Positions 23,648-31,349 of a stretch of DNA of 64,000 nt are shown here, piece by piece. The translations under genes were made by a program, and so were the position numbers. The stretch comes from Streptomyces longisporoflavus (lineage in GTDB: Bacteria > Actinomycetota > Actinomycetes > Streptomycetales > Streptomycetaceae). Within the stretch, counting starts at the first letter, position 1; every line of letters begins with the position of its first letter. Below the pieces are notes generated by a model. That model searched no databases, was not told the origin of the DNA, and saw only the letters and a list, made by a program, of their open reading frames with translations. The DNA lies in the NCBI RefSeq assembly GCF_014649775.1, contig NZ_BMTR01000009.1:62001-126000 (forward strand), given 5' to 3'.

Positions 23648-25105
23648 TCAGCCGGCCCCCCGCCCGGAGGACCCCCACACCTCGTCACAAGCCGCCCGCA
23701 GTCTGCGTACCCCCTCGGTGATCTCCGTCGCGCCCGCGACCGAGGCGAAGCTCAAGCGCAGGTACGCCGCCGTGGGTTCGGCCGCGAAGTACGGGCGGCC
23801 GGGGGCCACCGCGACACCCGCGCGCAGGGCCGCGCCCACCAGGTCCGCCTCGTTCGTGCCGTCGGGCAGGCGCAGCCACAGGAGGTAACCGCCCGCGGGG
23901 ACGTGCGGCAGGCCGAGTTCGGGGAGCCGCAGGCGCAGGGCCGCCGCCATCGCGTCCCTGCGGTCCTTCAACTCGCCCGCCACCTGGCGCAGATGACGCG
24001 GCCAGGCCGGGGACCCGACCAGTTCGAGTGCCGCCTCCTGGAGCGGTCGCGGCACGAAGAAGTGATCGACGATCTGGATGGCGCGCAGCCGCTCGAGGAC
24101 CGGGCCGCGGGCCGCGAGCGCGCTCACCCTGAAGCTCGGTGACGTGGCCTTGGTGAGCGAGCAGACGTGTACGACGACTCCGTCGGGGTCCTCGGACTGC
24201 AGGGGCCGGGGCAGCGGACCCGCGTCCTCGTGGACCAGGCGGCGCACGAAGTCGTCCTCGACGACGAAGGCCCCGGCCTCACGGGCGATGCGCAGCACCT
24301 CGGGGCGGCGGGCCGCGGAAAGGACCGCCCCCGTCGGATTCTGGAACAGCGGCTGGCAGACGAACACCCGCGCCCCCGTGGCCTTGAACGCCGCGGCGAG
24401 GAGTTGGGGACGTACGCCGTCCACGTCCACCGGCACCGGAACCGGCCGCAACCCCGCCGCGCGGGCGATCGCCAGCATGCCGGGATACGTCGGGGACTCC
24501 ACCAGAACCGGCGTTCCCGGCGGGGCGAGCGCGCGCAGTGCCGTGGTCAGCGCGCTCTGGCCGCCCGCTGTGATCAGCACCTCGGCGGCCGTGATCGCGC
24601 CGCCGATACCCCGCGCGAACCACTCCCGCAGCTCGGGAAGCCCGTCCATCGGCGGCCTCCCCCAGGCGCCGGGCCGCCGTCCCGCCCGGGCGAGGGCCGC
24701 CGCCATCGCGCGCTCGGGCTGGAGCGAGGGATGCAGATAGCCGCCGTTGAACTCGATGACGCCGGGCGGCGGCGCCGCGAGCGTGGCGAGGACCCCCGAG
24801 GCGTCGACCGCGCGCGGCACCAGTTCCGTCGCCGTGTCCGCGCTCAGCGACACCTCCTGCCACGAGGTGTCGCCCGCGGGCGCGGCGGCGGTCTGCGGCT
24901 CCGCGCGGAAGACGCCGGCGCCGGGGCGCGTGACGACCAGGCCCTCCGCGGCCAGCTGCCCCAGGGCGCGCGACACGGTCACCGGGCTCACCCGGAACCG
25001 GTCGACCAGCGCCCGACTGGACGGCAGCTTTCCACCAGGCGAGTAGCGGTCAAGCTCACCCCGCAGCCTGTTTGCCAGCTCGGCGACACTGCTACTCTCA
25101 TGCAT
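23648..25105 (-). CDS. MocR-type regulator (GntR helix-turn-helix fused to aminotransferase domain)
   Basis: A 485-residue fusion. The N-terminal winged helix (residues about 10-70, LPSSRALVDRFRVSPVTVSR) is joined by a linker to a fold-type I aminotransferase domain: EFNGGYLHPSLQPE, VLITAGGQSALTTALRAL, VFVCQPLFQNPTGAVL. The PLP lysine is in CSLTKATSPSFRVSAL. The Asp-x-Tyr PLP motif appears as EDDFVRR, with Phe where Tyr is usual. It starts at the ATG at 25105, whose bases overlap the ATG of the divergent EamA transporter. It is predicted to control that transporter, with PLP or an amino compound as effector. The downstream neighbour is the broken GNAT gene. Confidence 0.88.
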   Translation of the reverse strand: MHESSSVAELANRLRGELDRYSPGGKLPSSRALVDRFRVSPVTVSRALGQLAAEGLVVTRPGAGVFRAEPQTAAAPAGDTSWQEVSLSADTATELVPRAVDASGVLATLAAPPPGVIEFNGGYLHPSLQPERAMAAALARAGRRPGAWGRPPMDGLPELREWFARGIGGAITAAEVLITAGGQSALTTALRALAPPGTPVLVESPTYPGMLAIARAAGLRPVPVPVDVDGVRPQLLAAAFKATGARVFVCQPLFQNPTGAVLSAARRPEVLRIAREAGAFVVEDDFVRRLVHEDAGPLPRPLQSEDPDGVVVHVCSLTKATSPSFRVSALAARGPVLERLRAIQIVDHFFVPRPLQEAALELVGSPAWPRHLRQVAGELKDRRDAMAAALRLRLPELGLPHVPAGGYLLWLRLPDGTNEADLVGAALRAGVAVAPGRPYFAAEPTAAYLRLSFASVAGATEITEGVRRLRAACDEVWGSSGRGAG

Positions 25106-25144
25106 GACAGCACAGGATAGCGCTACTCTCCCCAGTCGGATAGC
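25091..25144. promoter_or_regulatory. Repeat-containing control region of the MocR/EamA pair
   Basis: GCTACTCTC occurs at 25091-25099 and 25122-25130 (31 bases apart, three helical turns). GGATAGC occurs at 25115-25121 and 25138-25144. The repeats straddle the overlapping start codons and are candidate MocR binding sites. Confidence 0.4.
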
Positions 25145-26039
25145 AGTCACCGCTCCCCCGGCCGCAGGCCCCCGGCCCGGCTCCCGCCGCGCAGGCACCG
25201 TCATGGCCGCGCTCGGCGTCACCGCCTTCTCGCTCACCTTTCCCGCCACGGCCTGGGGCCTCGAGGGCATCGGCCCCTGGTCGTTCGTGGCCCTGCGCGG
25301 CGTCCTGAGCGCGATCGTCGCGGGCGGCGCACTGCTCGCCCTGCGCGTTCCGCTGCCAGCGCGCCGCCACTGGGGCGGGCTCGCGGTCGTCGGTGCCGGA
25401 GTCGTCGTCGGCTTCCCGCTGCTCACCACGCTCGCCCTGCAGACCTCCACCACCGCCCACGCGGCCGTGGTCGTCGGCCTGCTCCCGCTGACGACCGCCG
25501 TGTTCTCGGCGCTGCGCACCGGGGCCAGACCTTCGCGGACCTTCTGGGCGGCGGCTCTGGCGGGCGCGGCCGCCGTGATCGCGTTCACCGTCCAGCAGAG
25601 CGGCGGCGCCCTGTCGACCGCCGACCTCTACCTCTTCGCCTCGCTCCTGATCTGCGCGGCCGGCTATACGGAGGGCGGGCGTCTGGCCCGCGAGATGCCG
25701 GGCTGGCAGGTCATCGGCTGGGCGCTGATCCTGTGCCTGCCGCTCGCCCTGGCCGGGGCTGTCATCGCCCTGCAGTACGAGCCCTTCCGGCTCACCGGGC
25801 ACAGCAGCGCGGGGCTGCTCTACGCCGCCCTCGGCTCGCAGTTCCTGGGCCTCGTCGTCTGGTACCGCGGCATGGCGGCGATCGGCGTCCCCAAGGCCAG
25901 CCAGCTCCAGCTCGCGCAGCCGCTGCTGACGCTCGTCTGGTCGGTGTTCCTGCTCGGCGAGCACCTCACACCCGCCGCACCGCTGACGGCAGCGGCCGTC
26001 CTCGTGTGCATCGCGGTCACCCAACGGGCGCGCGGCTAG
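25104..26039 (+). CDS. EamA/DMT superfamily transporter
   Basis: A 311-residue transporter with ten predicted spans in two EamA repeats. Repeat one begins MAALGVTAFSLTFPATAWGL and ends near PLTTAVFSAL; repeat two includes LYLFASLLICAAGYTEGGRL and the closing LAQPLLTLVWSVFLLGEHLT. It is probably a metabolite exporter. The ATG at 25104 gives an N-terminal tail of about 33 residues and a start codon inside the divergent MocR start. An internal ATG at 25204 (MAALGVTAF) is an alternative. MocR/EamA divergent pairs are common, and the regulator next door likely controls it. Confidence 0.87.
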   Translation: MTAQDSATLPSRIAVTAPPAAGPRPGSRRAGTVMAALGVTAFSLTFPATAWGLEGIGPWSFVALRGVLSAIVAGGALLALRVPLPARRHWGGLAVVGAGVVVGFPLLTTLALQTSTTAHAAVVVGLLPLTTAVFSALRTGARPSRTFWAAALAGAAAVIAFTVQQSGGALSTADLYLFASLLICAAGYTEGGRLAREMPGWQVIGWALILCLPLALAGAVIALQYEPFRLTGHSSAGLLYAALGSQFLGLVVWYRGMAAIGVPKASQLQLAQPLLTLVWSVFLLGEHLTPAAPLTAAAVLVCIAVTQRARG

Positions 26040-26130
26040 CAGCCGACGGCCCGGCCCCAGCTGACGCCACCGGACGTACACTTGCCGCCACGGAAAGCAA
26101 CCGCAGGGTGGGACGAGGAGGTCGCTCCAG

Positions 26131-26325
26131 ATGCGTGCAACCGTAGGCGACGAGTTGGTGCTGCACGGCAGGACCGTCGGGCAGCACGACCGGATCGCGG
26201 AGGTCGTCGAGGTGCTCGGCGCGAACGGCGGCCCGCCGTTCCGCGTCCGCTTCGAGGACGGCCACGAGACGCTGTTGTCACCGGGCCCCGACACCGTCGT
26301 ACGTCATCAGGACCCGGCCTCGTAG
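26131..26325 (+). CDS. DUF1918 small protein
   Basis: A 64-residue protein starting MRATVGDELVLHGRTVGQHD and ending in PDTVVRHQDPAS. The conserved pieces are the opening VGDELVLHGR and the central PFRVRFEDGHETLLSPGPD. It matches the DUF1918 family of small actinobacterial SH3-like barrels, found alone or linked to sensory domains. GAGGAGG lies upstream of the ATG. The role is unknown. It is convergent with the secreted glycosidase-like gene, 15 bases away. Confidence 0.85.
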   Translation: MRATVGDELVLHGRTVGQHDRIAEVVEVLGANGGPPFRVRFEDGHETLLSPGPDTVVRHQDPAS

Positions 26326-26340
26326 CTCCCGGCGGGAGAT

Positions 26341-27573
26341 TCAGCGGGGCGGCTTGGCCGACTTCCGGTAATGGTCGGCGACCACGCGCGCCATGGCGCC
26401 GATCTTGTCCACGCCCACTTCCTTGGCCGAGAAGTACACATGTCCGCGGGCCTGCGGGAAGCCCTTGGCGTAGGTGAGGTGGCGGGAGAGTTCGGCCGGG
26501 TCCTGCCAGGCCGCGGGCTGCGCGGGGTCGCCGGCCTTGTAGAGGGCCTCCCCCACGTAGAGCCGCACGTCCGTCCCCTCGACCGTGTCGGCCCACCAGG
26601 GCAGCAGCTTGCCGTAGTCCGCGACGGTGAAGCCGATGTTCCAGTAGAGCTGCGGGCAGATGTAGTCCAGCCAGCCCTTCTTGACCCAGCCTCGGGTGTC
26701 GGCGTGCAGATCGTCGTAGGTCTGCACGCCCGCCCGCGTGTCCGAGCCGAGCGGGTCGGTCGAGGCGTTGCGCCAGACCCCGAACGGGCTGATCCCGAAC
26801 TGCACGTGCTTGCGGACCTTTCTGATCCGCCCCGCCATCTCGCGCACCAGACGGTCGATGTTGTCGCGCCGCCAGGCGGCCCGGTCCGGAAAACCGCCGC
26901 CGTAGCGCGCGAAGGCGTCGTCGTCGTCGAAGACCTGCCCGGCGACGGGATAGGGGTAGAAGTAGTCGTCCCAGTGCACGGCGTCGATGGCGTAGTGCCG
27001 CACGGCGTCGAGCATCGCGTCCTGCACAAACCGCCGCACCTCGGGCAGGCCGGGGTTGTAGTAGAGCTTCCCGCCGTACGGCACGACCCAGTCGGGGTGC
27101 AGCCGCGCCGGGTGCGTGGGGACCAGGCGCGAGGGGTCCGTGTGGTTGGCGATACGGAAGGGGTTGAACCAGGCGTGCAGCTCAAGCCCCCTGCGGTGCG
27201 CCTCGGCCACGGCGGTGCCCAGGGGGTCCCAGCCGGGGTGCTTGCCCTGCACACCGGTGAGGCACTCCGCCCACGGCTCGAAGGGCGAGGGCCACAACGC
27301 GTCGGCGGTGGGGCGCACTTGGAAGATCACGGCGTTCAGCCTGCGCCGCACGGCCGTGTCGAGATGGCCGATCAGCTCGGCCCGCTGCTGGGCCGGCGTC
27401 AGGCCGGGCTTCGAGGGCCAGTCGCGGTTGGCGACGGTCGCAAGCCACATGCCCCGCAGCTCGCGGCGCGAGGGCGCCCGCCCGGGGACGGCAGCCGCGT
27501 CCCCCGCCGCTGTGAGACCGGCCACCATCGCAGCCGCCGCAATCGTGAACCCTCGGCGTGACATACGCCTCAT
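26341..27573 (-). CDS. Tat-secreted glycosyl hydrolase-like protein (DUF187/GHL10 family)
   Basis: A 410-residue secreted protein. The leader MRRMSRRGFTIAAAAMVAG carries a twin-arginine motif (SRRGFT), with likely cleavage near GDAAAVPG. The mature part begins ELRGMWLATVANRDWPSKPG, followed by VIFQVRPTADALWPSPFEPW, LHAWFNPFRI, VHWDDYFYPYP and LDYICPQLYWNIG, the pattern of the glycoside hydrolase-like family 10 TIM barrel. Acidic residues in HWDDYFYP and near KKGWLDYICPQ could be catalytic. The substrate is unknown, possibly cell-wall or extracellular glycans. GGGGG precedes the ATG at 27573. The gene stands alone. Confidence 0.88.
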   Translation of the reverse strand: MRRMSRRGFTIAAAAMVAGLTAAGDAAAVPGRAPSRRELRGMWLATVANRDWPSKPGLTPAQQRAELIGHLDTAVRRRLNAVIFQVRPTADALWPSPFEPWAECLTGVQGKHPGWDPLGTAVAEAHRRGLELHAWFNPFRIANHTDPSRLVPTHPARLHPDWVVPYGGKLYYNPGLPEVRRFVQDAMLDAVRHYAIDAVHWDDYFYPYPVAGQVFDDDDAFARYGGGFPDRAAWRRDNIDRLVREMAGRIRKVRKHVQFGISPFGVWRNASTDPLGSDTRAGVQTYDDLHADTRGWVKKGWLDYICPQLYWNIGFTVADYGKLLPWWADTVEGTDVRLYVGEALYKAGDPAQPAAWQDPAELSRHLTYAKGFPQARGHVYFSAKEVGVDKIGAMARVVADHYRKSAKPPR

Positions 27574-27739
27574 CCGCTCGCCCCCTGGGCCGCTACTCCG
27601 CCAGAACCGCAGTGTGTAGGTGACAGCATGCCCGACCCGGCACCTCGAGCACGGGAGGTTCGGGAGTAACGTTCACCGCCGGGGCAGACGCCGAAACCGT
27701 ACGGAGACTGCCCGCCCGTTGATCAGCGAAAGGCACGAG

Positions 27740-28612
27740 GTGACCGACTCTATGCCCGACATCGCACGCGTCGGAGTAGTGGGCTGCGGCCAGATGGGCG
27801 CCGGGATCGCGGAGGTCTGCGCCCGCTCCGGACTCGACGTGAAGGTCGCGGAGACCACCGGCGAGGCCCTGGAGATCGGCCGCACCCGCCTCTACAACTC
27901 CCTCTCCAAGGCCGCCGAACGCGGCAAGATCACGGAGGAGGAGCGCGACGAGACGCTCGCCCGCCTCAGTTTCACGACCGACCTCGGGGAGTTCTCCGAC
28001 CGTGACCTCGTGATCGAGGCGGTCGTCGAGAACGAGGCGGTCAAGACCGAGATCTTCCAGGTGCTCGACCAGGTGGTGACGCGCCAGGACGCGATCCTGG
28101 CCTCCAACACCTCGTCGATCCCGCTGGTGAAGCTGGCCGTCGCGACGTCCCGCCCCGACGCGGTCATCGGCATCCACTTCTTCAACCCGGCCCCGGTCCA
28201 GCAGCTCGTCGAGCTGATCCCCGCGCTCACGACGTCCGAGGGCACGATCAGCCGCGCGCAGACCATGGTCGAGAAGGTGCTCGGCAAGCACGCGATCCGC
28301 GCCCAGGACCGCTCGGGCTTCGTGGTCAACGCCCTGCTCATCCCGTACCTGCTCTCCGCGATCCGGATGTTCGAGTCGGGCATCGCGAGCCGCGAGGACA
28401 TCGACAACGGCATGGAGCTCGGCTGCGCCCACCCGATGGGCCCGCTCAAGCTCGCCGATCTGATCGGCCTCGACACCGTCGCCTCGGTGGCGGACAGCAT
28501 GTACGCCGAGTACAAGGAGCCGCTGTACGCCGCTCCGCCGTTGTTGCAGCGGATGGTGGACGCGGGCAGGCTCGGCCGCAAGACCGGCTCGGGCTTCTAC
28601 CCGTACGCCTGA
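27740..28612 (+). CDS. 3-hydroxybutyryl-CoA / 3-hydroxyacyl-CoA dehydrogenase
   Basis: A 290-residue NAD(P)-dependent dehydrogenase that interconverts 3-hydroxyacyl-CoA and acetoacetyl-CoA in short-chain beta-oxidation or polyhydroxybutyrate metabolism. The Rossmann motif is VGVVGCGQMGAGIAEVCARS. The catalytic His and family signature are in IGIHFFNPAPVQQLVELI, and the C-terminal domain has QDRSGFVVNALLIPYLLSAI and ELGCAHPMGPLKLADLIGLD. I used GTG at 27740 (VTDSMPDIARV), with AAAGG upstream; ATG at 27752 is possible. No other beta-oxidation gene is adjacent. A 36-base perfect palindrome follows the stop. Confidence 0.93.
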   Translation: MTDSMPDIARVGVVGCGQMGAGIAEVCARSGLDVKVAETTGEALEIGRTRLYNSLSKAAERGKITEEERDETLARLSFTTDLGEFSDRDLVIEAVVENEAVKTEIFQVLDQVVTRQDAILASNTSSIPLVKLAVATSRPDAVIGIHFFNPAPVQQLVELIPALTTSEGTISRAQTMVEKVLGKHAIRAQDRSGFVVNALLIPYLLSAIRMFESGIASREDIDNGMELGCAHPMGPLKLADLIGLDTVASVADSMYAEYKEPLYAAPPLLQRMVDAGRLGRKTGSGFYPYA

Positions 28613-28648
28613 CACCGCTCACACCGGTATCCGGTACTTCGCACCGCA

Positions 28649-28684
28649 CGCGGGCCCGGCACTCGATCGAGTGCCGGGCCCGCG
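28649..28684. terminator. 36-bp perfect palindrome after the dehydrogenase gene
   Basis: Arms of 18 bases (CGCGGGCCCGGCACTCGA and its reverse complement) meet with no spacer. As RNA it would form a very stable GC-rich hairpin 37 bases after the stop codon, so it is the probable terminator. Confidence 0.75.
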
Positions 28685-28687
28685 GCG

Positions 28688-28704
28688 TTCACACACCGTG
28701 TGCA
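28688..28704. promoter_or_regulatory. Near-palindrome TTCACAC-ACC-GTGTGCA, candidate operator
   Basis: TTCACACACCGTGTGCA lies about 110 bases upstream of the small coiled-coil/membrane protein gene. It matches, with one mismatch in the arms, the perfect palindrome upstream of the TPR regulator gene at 31128-31144. Confidence 0.4.
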
Positions 28705-28811
28705 CTCCGGGCTCGCATATGCCTGTCGCACACTCTCCCGCCCTGGCCACCAGGGGAGTTGACTTTCTGTGCGCATCAGGGGGATCGACAGCTACGGAAA
28801 GGAACGGACTT

Positions 28812-29069
28812 GTGACCGCCGACCCCGAACCTCGCGTGGTCCCGGAAGAACTCGCGGAGTTACGCCGAAGCTTGGACGTGGGTCTTGCCCGCGTCGACGG
28901 ACAGCTGGCGTTGCTCACCCAGCACGACGAGCAGAGCGTCAAGAATCAGGACGAACTGACCTCAAGGATCGCCGCACTCGAGCACACACGCTGGCCGCTG
29001 CCCGCCCTTCTCGCCATCACGGCGGTCGGTGCGCTCGCCGTGGCGATTTGGCAGGCCATCGGCCATTAG
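28812..29069 (+). CDS. Small protein with helical domain and C-terminal membrane anchor
   Basis: An 85-residue protein starting at GTG 28812 (VTADPEPRVVPEEL) after AAAGGA. Residues about 10-58 are a likely coiled coil (LAELRRSLDVGLARVDGQL, QDELTSRIAALEH). They are followed by one membrane span (WPLPALLAITAVGALAVAIW) and a short tail. This architecture is common in small streptomycete proteins of unknown role, sometimes near phage-holin-like annotations. Its stop overlaps the stop of the convergent Nudix gene by four bases. Confidence 0.7.
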   Translation: MTADPEPRVVPEELAELRRSLDVGLARVDGQLALLTQHDEQSVKNQDELTSRIAALEHTRWPLPALLAITAVGALAVAIWQAIGH

Positions 29070-29608
29070 TGCGCGTCCTGACCAAGACGCAGATGGTGCA
29101 GGAGCAGGAGCGCCGCCGCCATGTTGGCGGCCGGTACTTCCCCGCGCGCCACCATGTCGGGGACGAGTTTCAAAGGGACCCACTCACGGCGGTCGGACTC
29201 GAAGTCGTCTTCGGGATGACCGATGTAGGTGCACTCATCCGACCAGTAGATGTGGTGCCTCGCGTCGGTGAGCCCATTGGACGGCTCGACACTCATCAGG
29301 TGTCGTAACGGGCCCGGCCGCCAGCCGGTCTCTTCCTCCATTTCCCGGGCGGCCGCGTAGGCGATGTCCTCCCCGTCCTCGACGACCCCCGCGGCGAGTT
29401 CCCAGCCCCAGCTGTCGGTGATGAAGCGGTGCCGCCACAGCAGGAGCACCTCGTTGGCCCCGTTGACGGCGGTGGCCACGGCGACAGGCCGCAGCCGTAT
29501 CAGGAAGTGATCGAGGTGCCGGCCGTCGGGCAATTCGACATCTGCCAGATTGACCGAGAACCATCGATTTCCATACACAGTTTGTTCGCTTTGTTTCGTC
29601 CACTGCAC
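29066..29608 (-). CDS. Nudix hydrolase
   Basis: A 180-residue protein of the ADP-ribose pyrophosphatase-like branch. The Nudix box is recognisable as GVVEDGEDIAYAAAREMEEE followed by TG, with the REMEEE glutamates that bind magnesium. The upstream GWELAA strand and the C-terminal segment RREWVPLKLVPDMVARGEV are typical. It probably hydrolyses a nucleoside diphosphate linked to another moiety, such as ADP-ribose. A copy of the half-site GTGTGAA lies about 60 bases upstream, shared with the neighbouring regulator promoter. It lies directly downstream of the TPR regulator on the same strand. Confidence 0.9.
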   Translation of the reverse strand: MQWTKQSEQTVYGNRWFSVNLADVELPDGRHLDHFLIRLRPVAVATAVNGANEVLLLWRHRFITDSWGWELAAGVVEDGEDIAYAAAREMEEETGWRPGPLRHLMSVEPSNGLTDARHHIYWSDECTYIGHPEDDFESDRREWVPLKLVPDMVARGEVPAANMAAALLLLHHLRLGQDAH

Positions 29609-29732
29609 GGTTCTGCCACCTTCCGCCGAGTAGATGGCAATATCGCAGCAGGCGGATGGTCAGAGCAGCGTGTGAACGACGCCGCGGTTCAGGGCTCGCC
29701 GAGTGTCGTCACCGGCGTACGCAGGGTGCGCA

Positions 29733-31082
29733 TCACAGCGGTACGCGCAGCGCTCCGTCGATGAGTTCGGCCGCCTCGGCCGTGCCCGCGCAGTCGCTGC
29801 GCACCAGGTGTTCGCGCACGGCCCGCAGCCGGTCGCGCAGCCGTTGGGACTCCATCCCCCGCGCCTGCTCCGCCATTTCCACCGCCGTGGCGACCGCCTC
29901 GTCGGTGTTGCCCTGACGCAGTTCGATCTGGCTGAGCATGGCGAGCCGATGGACCCTGCCCCGGTCGTGAGCCGGAGTGTCCACGGCTGCGGCCGCGTGC
30001 TCGTACGCCCCCGAGAGGTCACCCAGGCTCAGCAGGGCCTCCGCCACTTGTACGTTGACGAGTCCGGGCTGGACATAGCCGGTCTCGTCCGGCTCGCGGC
30101 CGCGCCTGATGCGTTCCGCGGCGGCCTCCGCACGCCGGATGCAGGACAGCGCGCTGCTGCCGTCGCCCAGGTGTGCGTACGACTTCGCCTGCATCGCGTA
30201 GAGGTCGGAGGCGAGGGCCGGGGTGAGATCGCGTCCCGCGGAGCGCAGCGCCGCCTCCGCGAAGGCCACCGCCTGGCGGTACTCGCGCATGAACAGGGAC
30301 TGGTTGACGAGCAGCGCGATGACATAGGCGCCGAGCCCCCGGTCACCGCTCGCCTTGGCGAGCCGCAGGGCCTGGTGGAAGTAGCGCTGGGCCAGGCCGT
30401 GCGCGTCCGAGTCGTAGGCGCAGATGCCCGCGATGGCCACCAACCCGCCGGTGGATCTGTGCAGTTGGCGTCCCGTCTCGTCGGTGTAGCTGCCGCGCAG
30501 CAGGGGCGCGGCCTCGGCGTTGAGGAAGCCGACGATGCGGGTGCGGGTCGCGATGCCGCCGGTCTTGCGGTACATCTGCTCGTAGTGGGCGCGGGCCGCG
30601 CGCATCATGTCGATGTCGGCCGTGCTCACCTGGTGTCTGCCGCCGCGCGAGACGTCCACGTCCTCGGGCGGGTTCTCCCACTCCCAGACCGGCATCACCG
30701 CGGGTGTTCCCGTGACCGCGGGCGCGCCCAGGAGATGCGGGCGCTGCTGTTCGTCCGAGCGCCACAGGGCCGTGGCTCTCTCCACGAATCCGGAGAGCGT
30801 CGAGGCCATGGAGCTGATCCCCACGGACGGCAGGCCCGGCACGCCGAGGCCGATGTCGTCCAGGGTGACGGTGCGCTGCAACCGCCCGGCGAGGACCTCG
30901 CAGATCAGGTCGGGCACCTGACCGCGCGGGCGCTGGCCCTTCAACCACCGGGAGACGGCGGTGTGTTCGTAACGCAGGGCGAGGCCGCGCCTCTTCCCTG
31001 CCTGATTGACGTGGGCGGCCAGGCCCGCGTGGGAGATTCCCGCCTCGTCGAGGATGGCGTCGAGCAGGGTATTGGGCTGCAT
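29733..31082 (-). CDS. Large transcriptional regulator-like protein with N-terminal helix-turn-helix and TPR repeats
   Basis: A 449-residue protein. The start MQPNTLLDAILDEAGISHAG is preceded by GGAGGG. The first 75 residues look like an XRE-type DNA-binding domain (HAGLAAHVNQAGK, then HTAVSRWLKGQRPRGQVPDL). From about residue 190 to the end there are repeated helix pairs typical of TPRs (YFHQALRLAKASGDRGLGAY, LASDLYAMQAKSYAHLGDGS, QVAEALLSLGDLSGAYEHAA). Large multi-paralogue families of this design control development and antibiotics in streptomycetes. A perfect palindrome TTCACAC-GGG-GTGTGAA upstream predicts autoregulation. The partner ligand or peptide is unknown. Confidence 0.8.
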   Translation of the reverse strand: MQPNTLLDAILDEAGISHAGLAAHVNQAGKRRGLALRYEHTAVSRWLKGQRPRGQVPDLICEVLAGRLQRTVTLDDIGLGVPGLPSVGISSMASTLSGFVERATALWRSDEQQRPHLLGAPAVTGTPAVMPVWEWENPPEDVDVSRGGRHQVSTADIDMMRAARAHYEQMYRKTGGIATRTRIVGFLNAEAAPLLRGSYTDETGRQLHRSTGGLVAIAGICAYDSDAHGLAQRYFHQALRLAKASGDRGLGAYVIALLVNQSLFMREYRQAVAFAEAALRSAGRDLTPALASDLYAMQAKSYAHLGDGSSALSCIRRAEAAAERIRRGREPDETGYVQPGLVNVQVAEALLSLGDLSGAYEHAAAAVDTPAHDRGRVHRLAMLSQIELRQGNTDEAVATAVEMAEQARGMESQRLRDRLRAVREHLVRSDCAGTAEAAELIDGALRVPL

Positions 31083-31127
31083 GAAGGCCCTCCGGTCACT
31101 CGGTGTGGCCAGCCTAGTAGAGGTGAC

Positions 31128-31144
31128 TTCACACGGGGTGTGAA
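31128..31144 (-). promoter_or_regulatory. Perfect palindrome TTCACACGGGGTGTGAA upstream of the TPR regulator
   Basis: Seven-base arms surround a GGG centre. It lies 46-62 bases before the start codon of the TPR regulator gene, which is promoter position. A related site is at 28688-28704 and a half-site near 29669. Confidence 0.6.
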
Positions 31145-31349
31145 CGGAGTGCGCGAATCCGGGGGGTGTGTGCTCTGCCGTCGCCACTCCTGTCACGCTT
31201 GACTGGGATTCCTCACACAGAGGCCGGCCGGGCCGTCGGCTCCCCCTCGAAAAGTACGGCGGTCCTCACTGGCGCCGCCCGCCCGCCGTCTGCCCGACAG
31301 CTCCAGGGCGGGGACGGGCGGCGCACGGCCGGCGGAAGCTGACGGAGCG

